A stretch of DNA of 64,000 nucleotides. It comes from Rhodopirellula sp. (GTDB lineage Bacteria; Planctomycetota; Planctomycetia; Pirellulales; Pirellulaceae). Where the stretch lies: contig NZHC01000141.1 of assembly GCA_002689655.1 (NCBI GenBank), positions 24,042 through 88,041 of the forward strand. The letters are read 5' to 3'. The stretch's first letter is position 1. Each line of letters opens with the position of its first letter. The position numbers and the translations under genes were made by a program. Under the pieces are notes generated by a model. It did no database searches. It worked only from the letters and a program-made list of their open reading frames with translations, and had not been told where the DNA came from. Of this stretch, positions 8,962-18,700 are shown one piece after another.

Positions 8962-9576
8962 ATGTCCGTTGCAAGTGCGGAAAGTGGGCAGCCAGAAAAT
9001 AATGGGGAGCAAATCAGAGATGCCGTGGCGCTACTTTCTCAGCAGCTCTGGTGTTGGGGGCAGGATGTTCTGCGAGCCGAGGGAAATTGGCTGCTGGAGG
9101 TCGGGTTTACCAGACGCAGCCCGCCTGAGGAGCGAGAGGAATGTTCAAGTGTTTACACTTTGCAGTTACCGGGTCGACGGTCGGTGATCTTGCGCGGCTT
9201 TGGTGTCTTGTATTGTGATGATGGCCGAGCGGCGGTGTTCTTGCCACGATATGAATTTCGACCTCGCTATACCGTGCACGCAGCGCTCTTGAAACCTCCT
9301 TGGTCTTCGGAAGATCTGCCCGCGTTGCACCCTCCAGTTCCTACTGAGCGGTCTGCTTGTGCGTCATTGACTTTGGAGCTGATCGAGTGGATTCGCACCT
9401 ACGAGGTTCGCGTTGTTGAAAGTTTGGGGATAGATTATCGACGCGAGACCCTCGTGAAGTGGGACAACGGCAAGAATCTTATTACGCCAGCAGAAAAGTT
9501 TGCATCGGCGTGGCTTGACTTGTCGTTTAGAGTTAGTGCTAACTTTGACGCTTATTCGTGGCCTGATGACGACTGA
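8962..9576 (+). CDS. Uncharacterised protein of the COG0523 cluster
   Basis: A 204-residue soluble protein starting at the ATG one base after the stop of the small membrane protein. No signal peptide or membrane segment is visible. It has a WCWGQDVLRAEGNWLLEVGF segment near residue 30, a beta-rich middle (SSVYTLQLPGRRSVILRGFG, FLPRYEFRPRY) and a helical C-terminal third ending in an acidic tail. I do not recognise the family. It is probably the last gene of the four-gene transcription unit, so its function is expected to be linked to the GTPase and flavoprotein. Confidence 0.75.
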   Translation: MSVASAESGQPENNGEQIRDAVALLSQQLWCWGQDVLRAEGNWLLEVGFTRRSPPEEREECSSVYTLQLPGRRSVILRGFGVLYCDDGRAAVFLPRYEFRPRYTVHAALLKPPWSSEDLPALHPPVPTERSACASLTLELIEWIRTYEVRVVESLGIDYRRETLVKWDNGKNLITPAEKFASAWLDLSFRVSANFDAYSWPDDD

Positions 9577-9657
9577 AGTGAACGTCGAGTTCAGGTACGG
9601 CGACTAGTGACTTACGTATATCGAGGTTTTTCGTTTATCCCAATCGCATCGATAGAT

Positions 9658-9715
9658 GATTACCAAAGGGGGGGGACACCTAGAGTAAGCTACCAACAGC
9701 TCTTTTTTGGTAATC
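9658..9715. repeat. Inverted repeat upstream of thioredoxin-like lipoprotein gene
   Basis: GATTACCAAA at 9658-9667 is perfectly complementary to TTTGGTAATC at 9706-9715, separated by 38 bases that include a run of eight or nine G. It lies between the end of the COG0523 cluster and the lipoprotein gene. It could fold into a 10-bp stem in RNA or be a binding site; it does not look like a standard intrinsic terminator because the T run precedes rather than follows the stem. Confidence 0.4.
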
Positions 9716-9795
9716 AAGTGTAGAAATGGATGCAGGTCAGATGGGATGAATCGTAAAGTGATCAGTCGGACTACAACGAAGGTCGATGGGATGTC

Positions 9796-10266
9796 ATGGA
9801 AAAAAATGTAATGAAAGCGAAAGTTCAAAAACACTGGCCTACAGTACCTTGTTTCATTTGCTTGGCGTTGTTTACATGCTCTTTGGTCGGCTGTAGCAAT
9901 GATGTGAATGTATCTACGTCGCAGGACAGTCCAGACTCGGCATTGCTGGTGGTCAGTGGCAGTGAACTCAGAGAATATCTGGGTACAACTGATGCGCCTG
10001 TGTTGGTTGAATTTGGTGTCGACTTTAATTGTTCGAGGTGTGCGCAAACCAAAAGTGATGTTGAACGATTGCGGGACTCGTTAGGTGGAGATGTGGATGT
10101 GATTCGGGTAGATTTCAATGCCAATGCGCAAATGGTTGCCGAATTGGGTGGAACGATTTGTCCTACTTATGTTCTATTCGATGATTCGAATCATGTGTTC
10201 ACCCGAAGCTTTCCGTTATCGATCGACCTATTAGAAGGAGAAGTGCTTCGTCATGTCGGGAAGTGA
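9796..10266 (+). CDS. Thioredoxin-like lipoprotein
   Basis: A 156-residue protein with a lipoprotein signal ending in the lipobox LVGC (C33), so it should be membrane-attached outside the cytoplasm. The mature part is a thioredoxin fold: a strand VLVEFG, the redox motif CSRC at residues 79-82 preceded by FN, a strand DVIRVDF, and the cis-proline loop ICPTYVLF around P123. Trp before the CxxC is replaced by FN, so redox properties may differ from classical thioredoxin. A second ATG at 9811 is also a possible start. It lies 219 bases downstream of the COG0523 cluster on the same strand, probably with its own promoter, and could keep extracytoplasmic thiols of a metal-binding partner reduced. 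Confidence 0.82.
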   Translation: MEKNVMKAKVQKHWPTVPCFICLALFTCSLVGCSNDVNVSTSQDSPDSALLVVSGSELREYLGTTDAPVLVEFGVDFNCSRCAQTKSDVERLRDSLGGDVDVIRVDFNANAQMVAELGGTICPTYVLFDDSNHVFTRSFPLSIDLLEGEVLRHVGK

Positions 10267-10647
10267 TAAGAACGGGATTGCTCTTGAGGTGCCCGCAGAG
10301 ACTACCACCTAGCTAGCCAGCGCTGGCGACTTGGATGGGTTGTCAGGAATGCCTCACACGCGTCCGTGCGGGCGATGCACTAGATTACGTAGGAGACGTG
10401 CAAGTTTTTCAGGGCAGACGCAGCAAGCGAAGCTTGTCTCCGCACGGCCGGAAGTTTGGGGGATTGGTTCGACGAACAAGTGTGAAGTGTTTTTCTCTTT
10501 CCAAAACGCTGTGTTCAATGCTCTCTTGGTGGAGGCCGATCGTGAGACAAGCTGCGCTGCTGGCAAGGAATGCAATACTCGCACGGCGATAATTTGCCAT
10601 CGGCCACGAGCTCGCCTGGTGAGTGCGACGACGGATGCAACATGCAG
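10267..10647. other. Convergent intergenic region, nothing recognised
   Basis: Lies between the 3' ends of the thioredoxin-like gene (plus) and the DUF1552 gene (minus). Several short overlapping open frames occur on both strands but none has a domain, signal peptide or ribosome binding site I can support, and no hairpin with a T run was seen. Confidence 0.5.
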
Positions 10648-12045
10648 CTAGGCGATGAATCGAGTGATCGCTCCGGTCTGCTCCAGACGGTTTCGTTGCA
10701 TGGTAAGGTCAAGGTCGCCGTAGTGGTCTATTGGGTTTCCGTAGGCATTTAGGAGGGTTGTGTACCAATTGCTCAAAGTCTTATGACCTTCTGTGCCATG
10801 GAACGGCAATCGTATGTAACGGCCTGCAAGGTCCAGTTTGGAATTTTTGCCGGTCATGATCACCATCGGTGCCTCGGTGTCAGGTCCATGGTGTCCGGAG
10901 CCGGTTTCGGGCATGTAGATGATCGTGGTGTTGTCGAACATCGTTCCATTTCGTTCGGGAATAGCTTTGAGTTGGCTGACCAGCTTTTTGACCTGCTTCA
11001 TGTGATGGAATTTGATGGCATTCCTCATGTTGAAAGCGTTGGCAATCTGACCGCCATGCCCAATCTGGTGAATACTTGTTTTCTGTTTGTTCTCGGGGAG
11101 TGAAGTGATGTCCGTGCCCAAATCATCGATGGTGTAGGTCACAACGTTGGTAAGGCCAGATGCCATTGCTCCGATGATGATGTCGGTAAAGGCGGCTTGT
11201 TTCTGCGGAAGAGTGGCATCTTCGCCACCCCCTTCGTGGATGGGGTCAATTTCAGGCAGGTTTTTCTTGACCTTGTCGCCGAGTGACTCGACTTTCGAAT
11301 TGCGGGCGCGAATCGACTGCAGTGAGGCAACCTGATCACTTATTTTAAGACGTTCAGCGCCACTGAGTCCTCGAAGGCGACGTTTCTCCTGCTCGTGCAG
11401 ATAGTCAAACAGGGCAATGTCGGAAGCAACCTCTTCGGTATTGGTGACGGATTTGAAAAGTTCGCGGTAGGCGGTCATGGGGTCGGCGTAGCAGTAGTTG
11501 CGTTGCTTGGCAGCGGGAGCTGAGTAGCCCGATACGATGCCTGTGCGGTGATCGCGCCCGTGCGGCACCGCCAGTGACATCTCGACATGTTCAAACGGGG
11601 AGGGGAAGAGTTTGGCCAATTCGAAGTCGACGGTTGCCCGCTTGATGTTGCTGAGAATGTCACGCCCCGCTTTGTAGGCGCCCATGCAGCCTGAGTACGA
11701 GTAGTGGCCGCCACCACTGACCGACATCGAGATGCCGTGCAGGATGCTCATGTTGTCTTTGTGTTCGTCCAGTGTGCGAAGCCATTCGGGCAGGTCGTGT
11801 TTGGCCAGATCAACTTCAAAGGCTTGCTTTTCTTCGTGCTTCCTCAGTTCGTGTGACGAGAATGAGGGTAGGCCAAACTGCTGGGTTAGGTTGCCGTTTG
11901 ATTTGCGAATGAAAATAAATCGGTGGGGCTGATCAACTGAGCCCGTCTCAGAAGCGGCCAACAGGTGGGAGAACGAAGGCATAAAGGAAAGGCTTGCACC
12001 TCCCATCACGCTCGTCTTCAGGAGTTGTCGTCGGTTGATCGACAT
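10648..12045 (-). CDS. DUF1552 family Tat-exported protein
   Basis: A 465-residue DUF1552 protein with a twin-arginine signal at the very start (NRRQLLKTS followed by a glycine/serine-rich hydrophobic stretch). Landmarks include FIFIRKSNGN near residue 45, HGISMSVSGGGHYSYSGCMGAY near 100, a helical segment DYLHEQEKRRLRGLSGAERLKI, and a late IYMPETGSGHHGP. The family is planctomycete-typical, secreted and of unknown activity, and nearly always sits beside a DUF1592/DUF1588/DUF1585 protein. That partner ends only three bases upstream of this start, so the two are co-translated. Function cannot be assigned from sequence. Confidence 0.92.
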   Translation of the reverse strand: MSINRRQLLKTSVMGGASLSFMPSFSHLLAASETGSVDQPHRFIFIRKSNGNLTQQFGLPSFSSHELRKHEEKQAFEVDLAKHDLPEWLRTLDEHKDNMSILHGISMSVSGGGHYSYSGCMGAYKAGRDILSNIKRATVDFELAKLFPSPFEHVEMSLAVPHGRDHRTGIVSGYSAPAAKQRNYCYADPMTAYRELFKSVTNTEEVASDIALFDYLHEQEKRRLRGLSGAERLKISDQVASLQSIRARNSKVESLGDKVKKNLPEIDPIHEGGGEDATLPQKQAAFTDIIIGAMASGLTNVVTYTIDDLGTDITSLPENKQKTSIHQIGHGGQIANAFNMRNAIKFHHMKQVKKLVSQLKAIPERNGTMFDNTTIIYMPETGSGHHGPDTEAPMVIMTGKNSKLDLAGRYIRLPFHGTEGHKTLSNWYTTLLNAYGNPIDHYGDLDLTMQRNRLEQTGAITRFIA

Positions 12046-12048
12046 CGT

Positions 12049-15000
12049 TTATTCCTTGGAGTTGCTTTTTCGGTAGATGAAAGAGTCGGACGTGAGTAGC
12101 GACACGATTAATTCGTCGTAGCTCCCATTGCTATCGACGTACGCTTTTTCTGCATCCATCAAAGTTCGAGAGTCCGAAATTCTTTCATTACGGCCTAGGA
12201 AAAACCGGAAAGCGTGTCTTATGATTGACTGCCTCACTTTATCCGATGCGGAGAGTCGGTCGATCAGATCGAAGGCATTCTCTACATTGCCGTCCAGGGC
12301 GGCGTCACCGGTTCCCCTCAGAACCCCGCTGGGATCAACAGGTCGGGTCTTGTAAATGGGCAGCGAAGCACCAGATTCATTGGTTACGTCACGCCTTGCT
12401 TCCGTGAGCAGATTTTCGGGATGTTCAAGGTTCTCTTCCGTGCGAAAACGCCCAAAGTCATCATAACTCTCAAACGGAAAGCCGAGCGGATCCATGCTTT
12501 GATGGCACCGCCAGCAATAAGCATCTGCTGTACGGTGTTCCATGCGTTGCCGCAGGGTCTTGTGCTGATCCGGAGGGATCACTGCGTCCACCGTAATGGG
12601 CACGTCGGGAATAGTGCCAGCCAGCAATTTCTCACGGATCCATTTGCCGCGATGTATCGGATCGGTTTCCAGATTTTGAGAATGGGCGATCAGCCATGCG
12701 GGGTGGGTGAGCAGGCCTTTGCGGTTGGCGATTGGTGCGGGTTGGTGTACCGGGTAGTCCCAAGTTTTCCAATTGAGGTTCCAATAAGAGCTGACTTGTT
12801 CTCCACGCATTTGCTGACCGGTTCGGCCAAGAACGTTACCTCCGTGCCAGAATCCCATTGCCATTTTCATGTAGGGCATGCCATTGGTTTGGCCATCGCT
12901 GAAATGGAGGTTCAAAGCTGGCATCAGGCGTTTCAGCGTGGTAAGCAGTGCTTTGTTGTCACCACCGCGTGTTTTCTGGAATTCCCATACCGTCATCAGG
13001 AACTCCCGGTGCGGCTCGATGTGGTCTGGTGTCCAGTTCTCCCAGTCGAGTTTGCTGAAGTATTTGAAGACCAGTTTCAGTTGTCTCGCTGCTTCCGCCA
13101 TCGCTTTATTGTCACCGGAGTGATAAATAAAGAATTTGTCGGTGGTGAGTAGTTCTTCAAACACGTGCTGGTCGTTCTCGAGGATGTGTTCGACAAGCAG
13201 GTCGGCTTCATCGATCAGGCGACTGACGGCCTGCTCGTGACGGCCTGCCCCGAACCGTGAGTCGTCTTTGAACACTTCCTGAGCCTTGGGGTATCCGAAG
13301 AATTCTCTTACGAATCGCAACTTCCGGATCGGCAGATTCGTCGTGCTGGCGTTCAGGTTTGTTGCTTGTACATTTTCATCGATGATGTACCACTGGTCGC
13401 GTCGTGCCAGCATGCGTCGTACTTCACGTTCATAGTCCTGTCGTGACCTGAGTTGATCAAGGCTGGCCGCGTTTATCAACTGTTCGTCCGGACTTGAGTC
13501 GGTCAGCGCGTAGGCTAAGGCATAGCTGGCAGCGCGTGATGGCATCATCCGTCGTCCATGTTCGTCCGGTTTGCCCACCCCGAACTCAGTGCGATATGCA
13601 AACTCCGTACTCAGTAACAGTGATTCGATTAGCTTTCCGAGTGCCTTTTGCAGATCAAGTTTGGCTGCGTGCAGGTTAAAGTGCTTGCTGTTCTCAATAA
13701 CCTCAAGCTCGGTGGGCTGGCGTTGATAAATCTTCTGATACAACTCGATGACCACTTGCTTAATCAAATCTTTATCCGCTGCAGGCTTGGATATCCGCGC
13801 GGTTTTGAACGAGGTGTCCCATTCTGTGAAGCACTTGTCGATGATCTGTTGATGAGTATCGCCTGCCCTTCTGTGCTGCTTGATGCTCTTGGTGATTAGT
13901 TCCATCTCCTTGTCGCTGAGCGGAACGTACTTGGGCTTGCTGTAACCAAGCTTTTGAATGTGGTTGTAAAGTTGGCTCATGTCCCACGTGTCGTAGAACA
14001 GTTTCATGGTGACAATGCGGTTCTGGATTCGATAATCAGTAACACCTTCACGGGTCCAATCCCGTTCACATTGCAAGAGAATGTTGTCAAATTCAGCTAG
14101 GTTGGCTTTGCTATAGGGAGACCATACGGCGTTACCTTTGCGATCCGATCGACTTTTGGTTTTGATTTCCTCGACTGCGTATGCGGTCCGCTTGTAGGTT
14201 GCGATGCCTTGCAAAATGGCCTGTATATCTTCCTTGTCAAAACGGTCTAGAAATTCAAGGTTCTTGTGCCTCGCTTGAATTCCATTTGTTGTATGCTGCG
14301 GAGGGCCCGGGTAAGGAATGTCTTTTGGATTCAGCGTTGGAAGAAGTGTTTCATTGTCGGGGCCGTAAATTTGTTTGAGTAGATGCTGCATGTACGCAAA
14401 TGTCTGCAGGAATGTCTTACGTGAGCGGAATTTCTCGCGAGTCTCCAGTTCGGGTTTCATCAACTGGTACATGGCAGGGTAGTTTTCCTTCATCGTCTGT
14501 TCTGCTGACATGTGTCCGGCCACACGTTTGGCATTTCCCACCATGGTAAGTAGGTGCCCGGTGTTGAGTCGTTTGTGCGCGATGTAGCGTACGCCAACGG
14601 TTGCAGGTAGCAGGTAGGGATTTGCGATGGTTCGGCGGAATTTGTTTCCACGCTCGGTTTTGGGACTCCAGTGGACTCCGCTGTCACCCCGAACCTGCTG
14701 AGGCATTCCGTGGATCGTTCGATTTGATTTGTAATCGAGCAGGTGATTTATTTTTTCATTGAAGATGTATTCGCTGATTAACCATCTGCGGTCGGTAGTG
14801 TAGCCCGGCAGTTCTGCGTTTTCTCCGGAAAAAAGAGCTTCGTGGTCAACGACATTTCCGTACTCGAACCGTTGAAGTTTTTCAGCAAGCGCTTTGGCGT
14901 TTCCTGTGACTTCGGCGTTGCCCACGATTTGAGTCGTACTCCACTTGATAAGGATGTTTCGCTCAGCGTCTGTGGGTTGCTTTGCTTCTGCCGGGGGCAT

Positions 15001-15321
15001 TTGGCTTAGATGTAGGACGTCTCGGATCTGCTGAAAAAGCTTTTGTCGATCGGTTGCACGCATGGTTTCCAAACTACTCAGTTGAACTCCGCCTTCTGGT
15101 TGGTTTGGGCCATGGCAAGACACGCAATAAGAACTGAGAAGCCGAGTGGCTTGTGCCTTCAGCGCGGTTGGATCTGTAGACTTGTCGGGGACTACCTCCG
15201 GGTTGTTCATTGACTGAGCAAGCGAATTTAACGCAACAAGGAAATAGAAGGCGAAGAATCCTCTGGCAGAACACAGCCACTCGCTGACAGGTCTTTTGGA
15301 GATGGGTGTGCGGGTTTTCAA
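12049..15321 (-). CDS. DUF1592/DUF1588/DUF1585 cytochrome-like protein
   Basis: A 1090-residue secreted protein. After a hydrophobic signal-like segment (about residues 18-36) comes a planctomycete cytochrome c domain with CVSCH at residues 66-70. The centre is long and not recognised by me. The second half holds DUF1592 (around LLSTEFAYRTEFGVGKPDE), DUF1588 with CWRCH at 936-940 followed by QSMDPLGFPFESYDDFG, and a C-terminal DUF1585 (RHAFRFFLGRNE, LIVSLLTSDSF). Two CxxCH motifs suggest covalent heme. I see no clear DUF1587 (the usual RxxxxEYxNT signature), so the N-terminal half may be diverged. It forms an operon with the DUF1552 gene. A periplasmic oxidative or electron-transfer role is the usual speculation for this pair. 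Confidence 0.9.
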   Translation of the reverse strand: MKTRTPISKRPVSEWLCSARGFFAFYFLVALNSLAQSMNNPEVVPDKSTDPTALKAQATRLLSSYCVSCHGPNQPEGGVQLSSLETMRATDRQKLFQQIRDVLHLSQMPPAEAKQPTDAERNILIKWSTTQIVGNAEVTGNAKALAEKLQRFEYGNVVDHEALFSGENAELPGYTTDRRWLISEYIFNEKINHLLDYKSNRTIHGMPQQVRGDSGVHWSPKTERGNKFRRTIANPYLLPATVGVRYIAHKRLNTGHLLTMVGNAKRVAGHMSAEQTMKENYPAMYQLMKPELETREKFRSRKTFLQTFAYMQHLLKQIYGPDNETLLPTLNPKDIPYPGPPQHTTNGIQARHKNLEFLDRFDKEDIQAILQGIATYKRTAYAVEEIKTKSRSDRKGNAVWSPYSKANLAEFDNILLQCERDWTREGVTDYRIQNRIVTMKLFYDTWDMSQLYNHIQKLGYSKPKYVPLSDKEMELITKSIKQHRRAGDTHQQIIDKCFTEWDTSFKTARISKPAADKDLIKQVVIELYQKIYQRQPTELEVIENSKHFNLHAAKLDLQKALGKLIESLLLSTEFAYRTEFGVGKPDEHGRRMMPSRAASYALAYALTDSSPDEQLINAASLDQLRSRQDYEREVRRMLARRDQWYIIDENVQATNLNASTTNLPIRKLRFVREFFGYPKAQEVFKDDSRFGAGRHEQAVSRLIDEADLLVEHILENDQHVFEELLTTDKFFIYHSGDNKAMAEAARQLKLVFKYFSKLDWENWTPDHIEPHREFLMTVWEFQKTRGGDNKALLTTLKRLMPALNLHFSDGQTNGMPYMKMAMGFWHGGNVLGRTGQQMRGEQVSSYWNLNWKTWDYPVHQPAPIANRKGLLTHPAWLIAHSQNLETDPIHRGKWIREKLLAGTIPDVPITVDAVIPPDQHKTLRQRMEHRTADAYCWRCHQSMDPLGFPFESYDDFGRFRTEENLEHPENLLTEARRDVTNESGASLPIYKTRPVDPSGVLRGTGDAALDGNVENAFDLIDRLSASDKVRQSIIRHAFRFFLGRNERISDSRTLMDAEKAYVDSNGSYDELIVSLLTSDSFIYRKSNSKE

Positions 15322-15752
15322 TTGAAGGCCCAGAGGTGACTGTGGTGAGAAGGAGAAACGGGACGCGGCTCGTGCGGCGCGATGACTTTCGGACGCCCAG
15401 TTGAAGTTTCGGGGCCGTGACTGGAACCCTCCCTGACTATCATAGCCTTCTAGCCACGCCGATGAAGTGTGTAGAGGGAGGAAGCCTGTAGTGGTTTTAC
15501 GATTTGGTGTTGGTGAAGCTGTTGTATCCGAACGTGCATCGATGGTTTGCCGTTTTCGTAAACCGGGGACTGGGGGAGACGCTTTTGATGATTGGGGGTG
15601 GTCAGTGGGTCACTGTTGCGGTTTCGGTACCTATCCTGCTTGAATGTCATGCTCATGGTCCATCAGGTTGCCCTTCAAGTTTCCGCGATTCTCTGATTGG
15701 CAAGGATAGCGAAAGAAACAGATTTCAGGGGCAGGAGAAGATGAGCAGGAGT
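15322..15752. other. Intergenic region, nothing recognised
   Basis: A stretch of about 430 bases between two minus-strand genes. It should contain the promoter of the DUF1592/DUF1552 pair. Open frames on both strands lack recognisable features. No convincing hairpin terminator for the upstream propeller gene was found. Confidence 0.5.
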
Positions 15753-18700
15753 TCAACGACGCGAACGAATCGATGCCTCATCAAGTACTCCATCATAAAT
15801 CGTGACAGATTTTATGTTTCCCCGAAAACGGTACAGCTCGTCGTTGTCCTTATAGGCACCCACGGTTAACCAACTGTTTCGATCGATGTACAGGCCCCCT
15901 TTCTGTTGGGTGCTTTCAGCAACTTGTTTTCCGTCGACATAAAGGCGCATAAGATTTCCGTCATAGGTGCCGACAAGATGGGTTAACTTTTGCTTGGTGA
16001 GGAGTGATGGAGATTCCAAGTAGGTCAAATTGTTTCGTTGGGAGGAGGCGAGTGAAAAGAAGAACCGGTTGTTATGAATTCCTAACATGCAGCCCCGTTC
16101 GTAACGTCCATTGTCCTGGACAGCACCGACCACTCCCGCCCACTCGGGTGATTCGTCTACCTTGACCCAAGCCTCCAGTGTGATGGTCTCGGGCATTGCG
16201 GGTAATCGGGGATATTTGAGATTGTTAGACAGCCATTGCGTACCATTGAGATTCAATCCATCGCGAGAGAATGTCAGATCTTCCAACGCATGAAGTTTAA
16301 CGGAACCTGTCGCTGGGGTTACAGTTCGAGCAGTGGCTGATTGCTGGCTAAAATCCCAAGCATAAATCGATTTAGCGGGTTGGGGTAAAACCGGTGGATA
16401 CTGGTCTGGTAGGACCGGTATGTTGGCAATGCCCGAGGCTTCAGACAGGGGCGTAAACGCCATTGAGGTCTGCAGGGAGTAATGGCAGACGCAGCTGGAA
16501 CTGCCTTCCGGGATTAATAAACGGCCGCCTGCGGGAATCATGTTGATCCAACACCCTGCTCGGGTGGGGGCGAGGGCGGTGAAAGTGGATGTATCCAAAT
16601 TCAATACTGTTGGGTTGCCGGCTCGGAAGAACAAACAGTTTCCGGCACCCGATAGCGTACCACAGCTGTGGCCGGGACGATTGAGTGCCCAGTCAGCGGA
16701 TTGATTGCCAGGCCCAATACGAGTCCCGGTTTCGAGATCGTAAAGAAAAGGCTCCGCTATCAACAAAAATTTGCCGTCTGCCTGTTTTAACGCAACGGGG
16801 TGATGAACTTGCTCACCATGGAACAGACCGTTCTTCACATGTCCATGTTCCGCCTGCCATTGTGGTGACCCATCTTGAGCGTTGATCACCTTGAGCATGT
16901 AATGGGCCTTGTCGTCACGACTTTCTGAGGTGGTGAGGATTATTTTTTGATCCACCAGTTGGGCGAACAACATGTTTTGGGAAGAGCGCCATTTCAGAGG
17001 GACTTCCCAATGTAGGTCACCGGTCTGGGGAGAGATTGAGATTAAATAGGCATCTTCCAACAAAGTGGGTGCCGGGATGCGGTCCGTTGCGTGTTGCAGG
17101 CACTGTTCTGAGCGTGACTCCAAAAACACGATGCGTTTTGCATTCAACGCAATCGTTCCGTTAACGATTACCCCTTTTGAACGAAACGACCACCTGGGGG
17201 TACCATCGGAAGTTAGACTGTGCAATTCACGGCTTGTGACGAGAGGTCTTTCAGAGTGGTAGTCGGATTCGACATAGGAATAACGGGTTTCCTTGTCGAT
17301 TGCCGTCCGGGGCGCAGAGTGTTTCATGACCGAAGCAATGACATTACCGTTGGATTCTGCGATATATCCCCAGCGGGATCCTTTGGTTTGAATTGGTGTC
17401 CGATGAATCACCTGTCCGGTGTAGGAATCGACTTGCCAGATTTCATGATTGGCAGCGACAAACAACGAGTTGCCATCGCGACTCAGGCAGGCGTACCCAC
17501 AATCGAACGGTGTCACGTAACGCATTGCGAAGGCCGGTAGTTTTAATTCCCAGCGTTCTGTTCCATTGGCAGGGTCAATCCCGATCAGGACTCCATCGCC
17601 CTGAACAACCGTGGCTCCGCCCGCCGTGAGTGGTGCCGGACCTCTCAGGTGTCGATCCGGGATGCGGTTGGGGCCCACGCCACCGAACCACAGTAAACGA
17701 AAAGCTGTCGCGGTTCCGACTGACTTATCGTCCGTGGCGGAAGTGTTGGCAGGGTTGGCATATTGATGTCGCCACACTCCTGCACCTTCGATTGCCGCTG
17801 GGTAAGTAGGAGACTCGGCGTGTGCGCGCCAGACAAAACCAGTCTCTGGTGAGGCGAGAGCAAGTAGCTCGTTTGTGTTATGTTTGGTCGTGGTCGCTTC
17901 CACGACCGCATTAAAAATGCCGTGTGAGAATGGAAGAGGTTTTCCTTGTTCGTGTTGCCAAACCGTCACGCGGTGGCCGTATGTGCCTTCCTGCAGCAAT
18001 ACGTTTTGCAATTGCGTCACAGCAGATGCGTCGGTGTGTAAGCTGATCATTCGCAGCTCAGTTGTTGTCAACAGGTCACGCACCAAGGACCCGTCCTTAT
18101 CGCCGAGTACCAATGCCCAGCCTCGGGGGGACTTGAGAGCGTCTCGGACTTTGGGGTGACGCGTTGTTGGTGCTCGGGCTGCTGTTGGGGGATTGCGTGG
18201 CAATTCTGCGTGTTGCCATTCCTGTGGTTTCGGTGAGTCGCTTCCCCGCCATGCAAACACCTCTCCCGAAGCTGTGGTTGCCACCAGAATTTCTGAATCG
18301 TGTTTCCCAACCGGACTGACTGCCATGTATTGGATCTCTAAATTTGGGTTGTCCAAACTCAGCTGTCCTCGTAACTGGCCGGTGTTGGCTGCGTGGTACT
18401 GAAGGTGCTGCCCGCCCGCAACAAACAGTAATTGGTCCTCTCCCATTCCCGAGACAATCAGTGAATGATGCAGGGGGCAGTTGACTGACCACGCGGTTGC
18501 CGCCTCTGGTTTTGACGCCGTTTGTGTACGGTGGGCGACCAGTTCGGTTCCGCTGGCGCTCCAGATCAGTCCGTTTCCAGCGGCGAATTGCTTTCCAGGA
18601 TAGGACAACATTTTTGCGCCCGGCTGGCTGGGCTGGCCTTCGATCACGGACCTGTTGCCCGGCCCAGACAGGATGGCATCAGGGGTAAGGATGCAAAAAG

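Noticed and set aside
9604..10047. 147-residue minus-strand frame opposite the thioredoxin-like gene
   Set aside because: Overlaps a convincing lipoprotein gene and has no features of its own.
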